Below are positions 53,533 to 64,000 of a DNA stretch of 64,000 nt, piece after piece (positions within the stretch are counted from its first letter, which is position 1; each line of letters starts with the position of its first letter). Position numbers and translations under genes: made by a program. A model generated the notes under the pieces. It was given only the letters and a program-made list of their open reading frames with translations. It ran no database searches and was not told the origin of the DNA. This stretch comes from Rhynchopus euleeides. Lineage: Eukaryota; Euglenozoa; Diplonemea; Diplonemida; Diplonemidae. The DNA is taken from the NCBI GenBank assembly GCA_963210315.1, contig OY723252.1:2081346-2145345 (forward strand), written 5' to 3'.

Positions 53533-53814
53533 GGGCATCGGCACCGCTGGCCAGGATGGGGGTGTTGTGGCCTGCACCACAAACACAGGTGGGCCGAAAC
53601 ACGGGGGCTGGTCCGGAGGGGCATCAATCGGCACGTCGAAGTCGAAAAGTGGGGTGTTCCCAAAATGTTCATCCGACCGGAACCTCCCCCTACGACGGAA
53701 GCGGAAGAGGTCATACTGGACGCCACCGTGCCCCCCGGTAACGTATATTTATCACCCCTCCTCCCGGGGCGCCCCGGAGAATTGCCTTACCTTAACTCTC
53801 GACAGCCGCACCCC

Positions 53815-53930
53815 CAAGCAGCCGCCCTCCCTCCGTCACAGGGCAATCCCCCCCCTCCCCCCTGCCCCCCTTCCCACCCCCGCCCACCCACCGTGTTGGG
53901 GTTTTGTACATTGTCTCGTTGCAAGAGGAT
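53815..53930. repeat. Direct repeat of the 50930-51045 leader
   Basis: CCCTCCCTCCGTCACAGG, CCCACCCCCGCCCACCCAC, GTGTTGGGGTTT and TCGTTGCAAGAGG occur in the same order at 50932-51040, upstream of the DUF4116 gene. The last motif also occurs at 60864-60876 upstream of OST3. Confidence 0.75.
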
Positions 53931-54245
53931 GTCGCCTGGTTGCTGCCTTCTTTTCCGAACCGCACACCCCCAAGCAGGAACACCTCCCGGTTCGCCCCCT
54001 TGATGTGCCGTGCGTACGTGTCGTAGTCAATCGACACGGGCTCGCGAGACTTTCCATCCCCGAACGGGCCGTCGGGGTTGCTCAGATCAGCATCGTGGGC
54101 CAGCGCGCTCCCCAGCAGCACCGCCGCTGTCACAAGCAACCTCATTGTCCGCCCAACCGGGTACTATGTGGTGATGCTTGTCTCCCAGCATGAGAGCACG
54201 GGGAGGTCGTGCCAGATGTGCCCCTACTACAACAAGCAGTTCGAC
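53930..54245. pseudogene. OST3/6 5' fragment with an internal inversion
   Basis: It matches 60874-61198 but is rearranged. First comes the OST3 leader in + orientation (to about 53976). The stretch holding the start codon and residues 1-57 follows on the minus strand (start MRLLVTAAVLLGSALAHD, ATG at 54145-54143). The + strand then resumes at GTACTATGTGGTG (54161) through SCQMCPYYNKQFD. After 54246 the similarity ends. So a duplicate of the OST3 5' end suffered an inversion of about 185 bp. It cannot encode OST3. Confidence 0.85.
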
Positions 54246-54341
54246 TATGTGAACAGCAACATCGCCACCAGCGTCAGCATCTGCAGTGCATGAGCAGCAG
54301 CATCAGCAGGACCACAAGACGGGGGCACGTCCCTGACCTCA

Positions 54342-54425
54342 GGGGGTCTTCGCTACGGTGTGTTGGCACGTGCCCTTCGATAGATGGGAGAATATCGCCG
54401 AACCCCGCCGATAGCGAAGAGCCCC
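54342..54425. mobile_element. MITE-like element GGGGGTCTTCGCTACGG / ATAGCGAAGAGCCCC
   Basis: 84 bp with the family ends but an unrelated interior; no clear target duplication. Confidence 0.55.
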
Positions 54426-54478
54426 GTCGTCTCCTTCTTGCCCTTCTCCCCACCGCCGTTTCCTTGGCGTCTCCGGTA

Positions 54479-54520
54479 CCACCACCACCACCACCACCAC
54501 CACCACCACCGCCTCCACCT
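54479..54520. repeat. (CAC)n microsatellite
   Basis: A run of about 13 CAC/ACC triplets followed by CCG/CCT triplets; ORFs here read poly-His or poly-Pro. Confidence 0.9.
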
Positions 54521-54934
54521 CCGCCTCCTCATCCACGAGTCGGAGGCTGGTCGCAGCAACAGAGATGCGGTCCTTGTGAAGCACACCCAAGCGAGAGGGT
54601 ACTGGCGACGAATGTTTCTTTCGTTGTGGCGGTGTAGATCGCAGCCTCTGCCCGTCGCACATGGGCATGTCGCAGAACGGGGGCTGCGTGGGTTGTAGCC
54701 GTCGATCGCCTCCTCTGGCATTGCATGCACACGGCGTGTGCTGCTGGAGGGCAACGTGTAGGGCTGTGTCGCCCCGAACATCGACGTCCGCATGAAGGAG
54801 GCTGACACCGAGAGGAAGAAGGGCCTGGCGCACTGGTCCTGTGTGAGGGTCTCCTGCGAAACGACGTGCGCAGCGCGGGCAAGTCCCCCCCAAGTCTGGC
54901 GATTCATTGCGTTTTTGTTGGTGTCGTGCACGTC

Positions 54935-55460
54935 AGCCCCTTGCTGCCCGTGTTCTCCATGCTGAAGACGCAGCTGTCGCTGGTGGTGGCGCACCCCGAC
55001 ATGCAGATCTTCTTCCCCAGGCAGGAGGGGCGTGTGATGTCGCTGACGGTTTCTGTTGATGCGGCGGTGTTGACGAACGTGTTTCTGCGGCAGGACCTGC
55101 CGAGGGGGTCGCTGCTGTACGGGGTGCAGCACGACCACTGGACAGGAGAGGCGGGGCACCAGATCGGGTTCAACAACGGGCGTTCATGGACACTACAACA
55201 AGACCTACCCCGGGATGGAGGTGTTTCCGCAGGCGCTCCCTGAACGTGACGATGCATACGACGGAGGCAGGCTCGCAGGTGCCGTCGACAATCGCATGGC
55301 ACGGACGGCACGTGTTTGCGACACACCGGCACAACTACGCGGGGCTGCACGCCGCAGCACAGGCAGGCGGGGAGACCTTCCAGGCGTGGGTGGCGCAGGA
55401 CGGGACGGAGTACTGGGCGGTGGTGTCGCAGGTGACGCGCGGCAGACTGCATGAGAAACA
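54935..55460 (+). pseudogene. Ectodomain fragment of a receptor cyclase-like gene
   Basis: It reads AHPDMQIFFPRQEGR, then LPRGSLLYGVQHDHWTGE and FNNGR, which align with receptor A/B ectodomains (HPDMLNLYPRQAGR, LPDGSSLYAVERNPWT). After a frameshift near 55190-55215 it continues WHGRHVFATHRHNYAGL and TEYWAVVSQVTRG (compare QHGRYVFTHEGNYSAM, TEFWAVTSRFTRG). There is no TM or cyclase domain. It is a truncated third paralogue. Confidence 0.8.
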
Positions 55461-55799
55461 CCTACGCGCTCGCGCTTGCTGATCTGATACTCGATGTCGG
55501 ACGTGCGCTGCTTCGTCTGTACCTCGGTGATGTCACGCTCAGGAGTGCGTGCTCTACGAGAAGTATCCCGGATCTGCCTTTTTGCAGTGGCTGGGCAGGG
55601 TGTTTCTCTCACACATTCACAACAGTTAGTTCACACCTGTATGTCTTCTCAAAGGAGCACCCTGCCCCCGCCCCTTCGCTTCCCAAGCCTCTGTGACGGG
55701 GCTGGTGTCCGTCAGGAACAGAGCCCCGTTGCACACAGGCGTTGCTCCACATCGTTCCTTTCTGTTTCATAGTTCGGGATCGCCAACCTGGGGAAGCCT

Positions 55800-55864
55800 T
55801 CTGTGCCCCTCTGCTGGATCTGTCACTGGTTTGCTGCCAGCCACGACCCAGCGGGGGGCACAGA
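55800..55864. mobile_element. Short TIR element TCTGTGCC..CTGGATC relative
   Basis: 65 bp with the same ends as 17983-18146 and most of the interior missing. Confidence 0.5.
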
Positions 55865-55906
55865 TGGTTTCCCCCGTATGAGTATGACCTCTCCGAGGAT
55901 TTGGAA

Positions 55907-56005
55907 GGGGGTCCCTCGCTACCGCCACGGCTCCCCAGCCAGTGAGGGGAAGCAGGCCGCCCCTCACCTTAACTCACTCAGTCACACGCAGTCGCGAAGG
56001 CCCTC
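55907..56005. mobile_element. MITE with GGGGGTCCCTCGCTACCG / GTCGCGAAGGCCCTC ends
   Basis: 99 bp, with interior CAGTGAGGGGAAGCAGGCC shared with 8059-8167. The ends are partly mutated. Confidence 0.6.
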
Positions 56006-56443
56006 AAGGTGTACGGTTTCTTTGTGAACTGGCTTTCTCTTCTCGCTTCTCGCTTCTCTTTATGAAAGCAGCACAAGGCAGCATCCACTTCCCTCCACCA
56101 GATGCATGTTCCTGCTTCTGTGTTTCGAGCGCGCTGTGTGGCTGGTGGGCGGCAATGTCCTGATGATGCTGATGGTGGTGGCCGTGATTCGCGCAGTCTA
56201 AACTGTGGGTGCCCCTGAATTTAGTGGACTTCTCTCAGAACCCAAGCTCTCTCAACCCGCTTATAGTGCACTGGGTGTGGGCCTCTGGCAACCGCATACC
56301 TTCATGATGTGTCGCGTGCAGTACACTGCACATCGTCTGGCGATTGGACCATTGCCAACACTTCCTCACACCTATCGCAACAGGTTGATACAGTGCCTAT
56401 CACAGTTTGGGAGGGGCGCGTCATCACCGCGCCCACACACAAG

Positions 56444-59261
56444 ATGCCTGGGCAGGGGATCCAGTCGCTGACGCTGCTGCTGGATGTGACGCTGATTGTG
56501 GTCACGGGTACTGTGATCGGTGTGACCACACTCCTGATGGGGGCGCAGCAGGTGGACGAGACACGTTCGCAGGGAGATGCGGGTCTGCAGACCTGCCTGA
56601 CCAGCGGGGAGCAGGACGTGCGCCTCGTGTCCGCACGCTACCTCGCGAGTGTCGTGGGGCAGATCGAGGAGAAGATCTCGAAGGTGCTGGACGGACCGGA
56701 GCGCACGCTGCGCGAGTTCTCCTCACTCCTGCGTCGGCACCACCCCGATGAAACCACCAGCCCAACCTTTGTGGACAAGACGATGCGGCTGCAGATGCGC
56801 ACACGCATGGACGTCATTGCCGACTACGGTGCCTCGCAGCTGGCCTACTACCCGCTGTGGTGGAGTCCCTCACACCCACCGACCTCGCCTGTGCCTCAGC
56901 ACTCCACCTGGGGACCTTACATTGCTTTTGCCATTGCGGACGAATCATATGGCACGTTGCCAACAGATGGGTCGCATGTTGTGTTTGGGATGGAGAGCAG
57001 GTTGGGCAACGGTGACTACGGCATGAACTGGACACATCTGACAGTTGGGGATGTCGATGAAGATGGGAACTTCAAGGCTCCGAAGAAGTGGTGCACGGAC
57101 TACACAAACTTCGCAGCAGGGGAGATCCAGGGGACTTGCGCTTACCCCAATGAGTTTTTCTCATTCCCCATGCTTGACGAGATGAGGGATCGGATGATTT
57201 ACAACACCCTGAAACCGACGGGGACTGTGTACCCAGCAGAAGAGGTCGTGTTCTCGCCTGTGTCGACAACGCAGGTGTTCCTGACCATCTACGCAGCAAT
57301 GACCTTCACACATTCGAGCATGTTGAACCTGAGTCCGCGGCAGGGTGGTCGCTACGGGATGATGCTTGTCTCGATCGAGGGCAAGGAGATTTCAGACATC
57401 TTCGCAAGGACAGACCTTCCTGCCGGATCGCATGTGTACTGTGTGGAACGCAACCCACACACAGGCGTTGTTGGGACTCTTGTGGCGTACAACCAGGGCC
57501 GTCTGATGGATAGGTTTGTCGTGAGACTTCCAGGGTCTTCCGACCTGCAGAACATCACCGCTATGATCAATGTGCAGAACCACACGATGGTGCAGAACAG
57601 CACCGACCTGTCAGTGGTAGGTCATCACAGCCGCTACGTCTTCAGCCACGCAGGGAACTACTCGGAGATGGCAGACATGACAGCAACACAGTTCCACCCG
57701 TGGGTGTCGCCTCTGGGTGAGGAGTACTGGACCATCACACGTGTGGTGACCCGTCGTCAGCTGACCTTCTTCGTGTCGCTGCTTGTGCCACGTGGCGCTG
57801 TGATGGACGCCATCGACGTGTCGACCTCTGCGATCCGGAAGAAGTCGTTGCAGGAGCGGAACGATCTGGACGAGAAGCGCAGCACGATGATGGCGATCGT
57901 GTTGGCGGTCACTGTGGGCGTTGTGGCTGTGCTGCTGGTGCTTGCCGTTATCTTCACACGCAAGATCATCGCACCTCTGCACGTGCTGCGTGTGGACATG
58001 GCCAACGTGGCTGTGATGAATCTGGAGGCGATCGACCTGTGTGCCCCGTCCTCACGTCTGAGCGAGGTGAAGGACATGCAGCAGAGCTTCCGCCAGATGG
58101 TGCGCAACCTCATCGAGTACCGCAACTACATGCCACAGAGTGTGCTGGTGAAGGACACAGATGATGACACCTCCGTTGCTGGAAGCTCTTCCATGCACTT
58201 CTCACGCACCCCCTCACAGTCCCACTCGCTGGCAGCTGAGTCCGACAAGACGGATTCTCAGAGCACAGGCAACGCTCCAGGAGGACTGCCTCGCTCCTTC
58301 TCCACAAAGGTCGCGAGAGTGACTGGTGGTGTCGCCACCGATGGGATCAGGGTGAAGAACGTGTCGCTTGTGTACTTCAACGTGAAGAACTGGCACCACT
58401 ACGTGGAGACTGCGCATGAGGCGGAAGTAGCGAGTGCGCACACAAACATCATCAGTGCCTTGCTGCAGAGCGTCCAGGACAGGAAGGGTGTGAGCGACCT
58501 GTTCTCTGGGGACCGTCTGATGGGAGCCTTCAACGCATACAGCCAGCTCCGGACGCACAAGGTGGCGTGTGTGCAGGCAGCGCTGCGTGCGAGAGAGCGC
58601 TTCACAAAGATCCCCGACTACACACCGGAGCTGTCGTTTGCGTGTGCTACAGGGGACGCGAAGGTGGGCAGCATGGGGTGCCAGGGTATGAAGAAGGTCA
58701 TGATCACATCACCTGTGATGCCGTGGGTTGTGGCGCTGGAGAGGTACAACAGACGGAACGACTTGACGGGTGTTGCTGACCACTTCATGGTGAAGGACAT
58801 GTTCACCGAGTACGTGCTGAAGTGCACAGACGCGATTGTGTACCGGAAACGCCACCTGAAGAACCCGACAAAGGTGTACGAGGTGCTGGAGAAGAGCGAG
58901 GTTACAACGGAGGAGTGGATGTACCAGATTGACAAACTCTCGAAGAACCCCTACACAAAGTGGAACAAGGTGTTCGACCTGGTGCTGAAGGAGGATTACG
59001 ACAAGGCGGAGGAGATGTTCGCAGATGTGACGTGCACTGCAGACAAGGTATGCTCACGTTCCCTGGCGTCTTCATCTGATCAGTTGAACCTGACGTTCCG
59101 CTATGATGCATCGCCTGAATGCCGCACTGCTGCCCCAAGCTCACACAAGCCCCATGCCACCTTGCCACTGCACTTCACAGGGCTACGCGAAGTTGCAGGA
59201 CCTTGTCGCCAGCCGGAGCTACACCCCTGTGACGTTTGACCTGCAGAGAGAGGTGTCTTGA
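56444..59261 (+). CDS. Receptor-type class III cyclase-like protein B
   Basis: Exons 56444-59047 and 59181-59261 give 894 aa. The architecture is as in receptor A: N-terminal TM (about 8-31), ectodomain with SPRQGGRYG and N-glycosylation sequons, TM at about 482-508, the linker motif EYRNYMPQSVL, and a cyclase-like domain from about 640. The first metal position is Asn646 (YFNVKNW) and the second Asp690 (SGDR), 44 residues apart. The motifs GSMGCQGMKKV and PWVVALERYN are shared with A. The protein is probably a surface sensor whose cyclase-like domain lacks one metal ligand. The start at MPGQGIQSLTL was chosen by alignment with A and by its position just before the TM. It lies 1 kb after a broken third paralogue. 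Confidence 0.87.
59048..59180 (+). other. Intron of receptor gene B
   Basis: 133 bp, donor GTATGCTCACG, acceptor CACTTCACAG. Splicing keeps frame and adds a tail homologous to that of receptor A. Confidence 0.75.
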
Positions 59262-60948
59262 TTGTCGCAACGCGATGCGACTTGCCTGTTTCCGGGCTCT
59301 TCTGTGATTTGCCACGCCCCGTCAACGGGTCCTGTGCCTGTTATCCTCCCTCTCCCTGTGCGTGCCGCCCCCCGCCCCCACCTTTGGCACCTTCGTGGTT
59401 TCTGTTGTTCCTGAGCTGCAGCCAAACACTGCGCTGCTTCATTGCTTTTCATTGGGTACCTGCTCCGGTTTATGGCCTGGCGCCTCTTCCCACTTGCCCT
59501 CTTGTTTGCTGGTTATTTATTTATCCAAACTGTGCCACCTTGCAGCTATTGTGTTGTGAGGCGGCTTTGTCTCACTTTTCTGAGCACTTCTGAACGAAGG
59601 CCCCCCGCATTCTTATTATACAAGGGGTTATACAAGGGGTTCTCAGCTCAGTGGTTCAGAAGAGTGTGTTGGTGTACTTCACGTATTTATTGGGAAACCG
59701 CCGAAGGTTACCAGATCTTGTGATTGTGTCTCCGTCTTCATGAGACGCCCTTTCGCTGGGCCTCTTTTATGATGTTCTTACCTGCATGTCTTTCTGCGCC
59801 TTCGTTAAAAAAATATGAGTATATCACCCGATACTGACCCAGCACCACCGGCAGGTGTGTGACGTCTGGGCAAGCAGGTTCCTCCGAGACCTGCTCGGTT
59901 GCCCTTGCCGAAGCGCTCATTTGCCCTTGCCGTTTTCTTCTGTGGGAACCTGCGTGTCACTACAATAACTCGCTTTTTCCCTTCTCCCCTTTTCTGCTGT
60001 TTTCGAGGGAACCTCACATTGTCACCCCGTCATGGGAACCGTGCGTGTTGCAGTACAGTTCACATCAGAGCTTGCTCGGTGCGTTCGACACGAAAAATAT
60101 CCATGTGTGAGTGTGGTGAGCTGACACCACCTTACCCAGGGACAGAGTGGGGTCTGTGTGCGAGTCACGGTCGTTGAGGCCGGTACTGTTGCTCAGTCAG
60201 CAGCATGCGAGTTTCGAGCATACCACACGACGGTTTCACGGGAGGTCTCCTCGCCACACGCGCTGTGCGGGCTGTCATTCCCGTGTTGGCTTGCTGCTTC
60301 ATTATGTTTGTTTCACAATCTGTGGTGGTCGTTGCCTCTGATGCACGCCACATGGAGTGGCTTTGCCGACATCTGCTTGTGAGCAGGATAACAGACTCGT
60401 GTCGTGGCCTTCCGAGGACACTGCGCGATTCTATTTCTGAACTAACGACAAAACACGTCTGCAGGAAAGAACAGAACTGGACCAGGCCAGAAAGGACATT
60501 CAGGTCAACCAGGTTCTTGTACTGCGGATTGTCCTTGACCTTGTGGAGTGTCGTGCGTGGTTGTTCCGTGGAAGGCAAGCGGGCGCGGTGGGGCCTTTGC
60601 TCTTTATTGTCAGCAAAGAAAGACCGAGACCAATCGTGGGGCACCCTGCCAATGGAACACAGAGGAACTGCCCCTGGTGCATTCCATGCTGATGTACTTC
60701 GCCGACCGAACTCCCCTGCCCCTGAATTTAGTGGACTTCTCTCATATCCCAAGCTCTCACTCAACCGGCTTACCGCGATCCCGGGCGGGTCCCGGGACAT
60801 CCCGGGAAAGGAGAAGGGGTGCATAACTCTCAAGTCGCCTTACAACCCACTTACACCTGACCCTCTCGTTGCAAGAGGATGTCGCCTGGTTGCTGCCTTC
60901 TTTTCCGAACCGCACACACCCCCAAGCAGGCACACGGTTGGGCGGACA
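59262..60948. other. Interval between receptor B and OST3, no gene seen
   Basis: Short motifs recur (GTGGACTTCTCTCA at 56223 and 60729; a GAACGAAGGCCCCC MITE end at 59590), and the OST3 leader begins near 60864. Although an ORF is open upstream of OST3 from 60205, its content lacks any family match, so I treat it as non-coding. Confidence 0.5.
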
Positions 60949-62580
60949 ATGAGGTTGCTTGTGGCAGCGGCGGTGCTGCTGGGGAGCGCGCTGGCCCACG
61001 ATGCTGATCTGAGCAACCCCGACGGCCCGTTCGGGGATGGAAAGTCTCGCGAGCCCGTGTCGATTGACTACGACACGTACGCACGGCACATCAAGGGGGC
61101 GAACCGGGAGGGGTACTATGTGGTGCTGCTTGTCTCCCAGCATGAGAGCACGGGGAGGTCGTGCCAGATGTGTCCCTACTACAACAAGCAGTTCGACGAC
61201 TTCGTCGGGAGCTACAAGGACCAGTACCGCGGTGGGGACATCTACTTTGAGGATGGGCTCCCCGTGTACTTCGTGAAGGTGCTGGAGGGCAGCGGTAGCA
61301 ACAAGGAGGTGATCCGTCGTGACCTGCACCTGCGCCACATGCCTGCAGTGGTGGTGCTGCCGCCCTACAAGGAGGGTGCAGCCAACAAGCCTATCGAGTT
61401 TGCGCGCGCTCCCATCGACGACGGGGAGCACAAGCGTCTGAAGAAGGACGCGATGCGCGTGGTTGACGAGCTCAAGAAGCTCGGGAAGTCGAAGGGGGAT
61501 GTGGCGCAGCTGTCGAAGCGGCGCGACAGGCGGCGCCGCCAGGTGATCACGCAGGAGGAGATGGAGTACGAGTCGTACGGCGTGCGCAACTACCACGACT
61601 TCAACACCAACAACATCTGCAAGTTCCTGCGTGTGAACGCTGGCATGCACGTGCATGTCTGCCCCCAGGACGTGCCCCTCGACTTCGAGCAGAAGAAGAA
61701 GCCGCAGGACCTGCTGAAGAACGTGCTGGTGCTGGTGGTGCTGGGGTCTGCTGGCATGTGGCTGTGCCGCATCTTCGGCTACATCCTGCAGCCCTTCGAC
61801 GCCAACAAGGTCGAGCTGGTCGCCCTGGTTCACAAGAAGCACTGCATCGAGAATGACGACGAGCACAACATGGCCGACATCAGGCCTGACTGGGTATGCA
61901 CTATGCACACGCCCTCCCCACCCCCTTTGCAAAGCAAAGGGAAATCATCCTTGTGATCCCTTCTTCTATTTCAATCCCCCCAAGTTGAGGCATACAGCCA
62001 CGCTCACTGCCCCCCAGAACCCAACCCATCCCCAGCCTTCCTGCCTGCACCGCTGCGCAACTGGCCAAGGGAAGAGAGGCCTTCTCTCTCTCTCTCTCTT
62101 CATGTCATTCCCTGCTTCAGCTCCCACCTCCACACCACCACACCACAGGAGCTGTACGGGACCTACATCCTCTACACCGGTTGGGTGATGGTGTACGGCC
62201 TGCTTGCCGGAGGCGTCTATTGGAACATCCTCCACAACGTCCCGTGGACCGGCGGAAAGTCTGGCGTCGCACCTGGGTCGCGCCAGCAGTACGGGAGCGA
62301 GACAGCCATGCTCGGGATCCTCTACTCTACGGCAGCCTTCTCGATGGTGCTGGCGGGTGCTGCGATGTCCCAGAACGTCCTGGACTTCACCAAGGCGAAG
62401 GGCATCCCCTTCTCCCTCGACGACACGATGCGTGCCAACATCAAGTTCATCATGGCTGTCGGCGGCGTCTCCATGTGGGTGGTGGCCTTCTTCCTCATCC
62501 TCCGCATGTTCCTCATGAAGAACGGCTCCTACCTGTACAACACGTCTCTGGGCCGCCTGATGGACTTCCTCCGCCCGTAG
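60949..62580 (+). CDS. OST3: Oligosaccharyltransferase subunit OST3/OST6 (TUSC3/MAGT1 family)
   Basis: Exons 60949-61893 and 62149-62580 give 458 aa. It acts in the ER membrane as the thiol-oxidoreductase subunit of the N-glycosylation complex, holding cysteine-bearing acceptor proteins near the catalytic subunit. Seen here: a signal peptide (MRLLVAAAVLLGSALA), a thioredoxin-like lumenal domain with the redox motif Cys72-Gln-Met-Cys75, a basic linker (KRRDRRRRQ), then four membrane segments (about 260-285, 318-341, 360-383, 403-426) and a short tail. The length exceeds the usual 330-350 aa because of the charged linker between the lumenal domain and TM1. The start was chosen at the Met that begins the signal peptide. 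A rearranged copy of the 5' end is at 53930-54245. Confidence 0.9.
61894..62148 (+). other. Intron of OST3
   Basis: 255 bp, donor GTATGCACTATGCAC, acceptor CACCACAG, phase 0. It contains a (CT)n tract and in-frame stops. It separates TM1 from TM2. Confidence 0.85.
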
Positions 62581-64000
62581 GCTGCAGGTGATGTGCCTGT
62601 GTGGTAGTGGTGGCGGCCTCTCTGTTCAATTGTCCCCTCCACACACCCTCCCAGCAGCGATGGCCATGCGGTAGAAGAAACAATGTGAAGAAGAGGAGAA
62701 GAAGGGTGGGTGGGGTGATGAGTAGGGGAAGAGGTAGGCACCAGAGTCCACTCGGTGTGACCTGCGCTCAACACAACAAGATGTTAACGTGTGTGTGTAT
62801 GTGCTAGGAATGTCCCAAAAGAGATGGCGTGATTTGCTTTACCATACAAGGTTGCCGGCCTCCCCCCCGTCTCCCTCATGTCCCCCGTTCGCGAGTGAGT
62901 GAAGCAAACGGAAAGGATGGTATTTACCTCGACACGAAAGTACCGGTGGGGGGTGGGGGGAGGTTGTGACACTTGTGTTGATTGGGCAGGATAAAAACCC
63001 GTTGAAAGCCATGGGAGGGAGGGGGTATAAAGGAAAGGAAAATAACCACGTATACATTGGGGGAAAGATGGGGGGGGGGGGAGGTTCGGGAAGGGAAAAA
63101 TACACCAACGAAAAGTAACCCGTGAATTGTGTGCGCCGCTCAGCGAACAACGGCTCGGAGCTGGGAAGGGGGAGGGGGGGGGGGGGCGCGTTTTCTGTAC
63201 ACCACAAAGCAACGCGGGTTTGCAGACACACAGTTTTCATGGAGCTGGCGTGGAATGCAGAAATTTCTCGATTTGTGGAGACAACAACAATGCCTGGAGT
63301 TGTGTTCTTTGTTTGTACGGACGGCTAAAAGAGATGGATACGAAGGAGGTGTGTGTGTGTTGAAACGACGAACGCGGCTCTGCGAAAACAATACACCTGT
63401 GGGAGACGAGTGCGCTACGGTACCTTATTTTTTAGTGAACTTCACCCTTTTTTGTCACAGCGAAAGAGTCGGTGGTATCACCGTGTCGCGCAGTGTGTTT
63501 TGAGAGAACACAACACTATCTCCAGCCATCCATGTGGGTACACCACTGAAAACACTGCCGATCGCAAACACCCATTTTTTTGCACATAACACACCTGTGT
63601 GGTACGGGAAATGCTACGAGGAACGCGATGGACTCGGGACTGCTGCTGGCCTCTCTTGCTATGGTTTACTTATGTTTCGTGCTCCACCTGCTCCACCTCA
63701 TTCTGCACTTCAGATGATCCACTTCACGTGGGTTACGGGGTTTGGGACAACGATGATATGTTGTGTCCGACGACAAGGTAAGGTAAGCTCATCGAGGTAC
63801 ACCGGGTGGAAGCGTCCAATGCAACACTCACAGCATAGAGGCCAAGTGTTTCTCGTAGTATTTCGTGGGGTTACTCGCGCACCGTGCACGCCTATCTCGC
63901 CCTTCTTTTCACCACAATTTGGCCCGTGAAACAGTGCCCCACACCCCCCACACTGCCACACCCCACCCAACAGAGACAAACCCTGGTGGGGGCCGGGCCA
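62581..64000. other. No gene recognised
   Basis: The end of the window has G-runs, GT-rich microsatellites (about 62790-62801 and 63348-63360) and short ORFs without family resemblance. The next gene, if co-directional, starts beyond the window or has small exons I cannot see. Confidence 0.5.

Noticed and set aside
60205-60948. N-terminal extension of the OST3 ORF by about 248 residues
   Set aside because: It lacks a signal peptide or domain and would bury the OST3 signal sequence; the leader motif from other genes (TCGTTGCAAGAGG) falls inside it.

Overview
This is nuclear DNA from a GC-rich, repeat-rich protist. Introns begin GTATGC and end CAG, genes encode thioredoxin-type OST3/6, kinesin, VPS9, Ubl-DUF4116 and receptor cyclase-like proteins, and there are no bacterial operons or Shine-Dalgarno sites. 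Every host gene or gene remnant that I recognise in sense orientation lies on the + strand, and receptor-type class III cyclase-like proteins are prominent. Together these would fit a euglenozoan with directional gene clusters (diplonemid-like rather than a classical kinetoplastid, because conventional introns are present). That taxonomic guess is inference only.

Layout. 1-2800: repeats and one TA-inserted element. 2801-6220: a two-exon membrane nucleotide cyclase with one well-formed and one degenerate cyclase domain. 6221-11880: repeats only. 11881-12666: a dicarbonyl/L-xylulose reductase-like SDR. 13.2-14.3 kb: one arm of an inverted duplication. 15.0-22.7 kb: a tandem array of five tetraspan membrane protein genes, one split by a 537-bp insertion and one turned into a chimera. 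23.6-26.8 kb: the second arm of the inverted duplication, carrying a 2371-bp transposon. 28790-31504: receptor cyclase-like gene A. 32304-34677: a second, inverted, intact transposon copy. 34.9-35.5 kb: a duplicate of the 5' flank of receptor A, now upstream of a frameshifted kinesin (35.7-37.2 kb). 38734-41514: a VPS9-domain Rab GEF candidate. 41.5-51.2 kb: gene-poor repeats. 51232-53532: a ubiquitin-like/DUF4116 repeat protein. 53.9-55.5 kb: scrambled pieces of OST3 and of a receptor cyclase. 56444-59261: receptor cyclase-like gene B. 60949-62580: an OST3/OST6 oligosaccharyltransferase subunit. The last 1.4 kb shows no gene.

The most interesting system is a transposon family with CACGGTGGACTCC termini and 2-bp target duplications. 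Its insertions can be proved inside this window because the two arms of the inverted duplication give reciprocal empty sites. The full-length copies carry two unrecognised ORFs; one shows segments resembling histone H2B, but in permuted order. A second interesting system is the tetraspan array, whose membrane segments are nearly identical while two same-side loops differ between copies. The host genes do not form one pathway; signalling (cyclases), trafficking (VPS9, kinesin) and secretory glycosylation (OST3) are mixed, as expected in a protist gene cluster.
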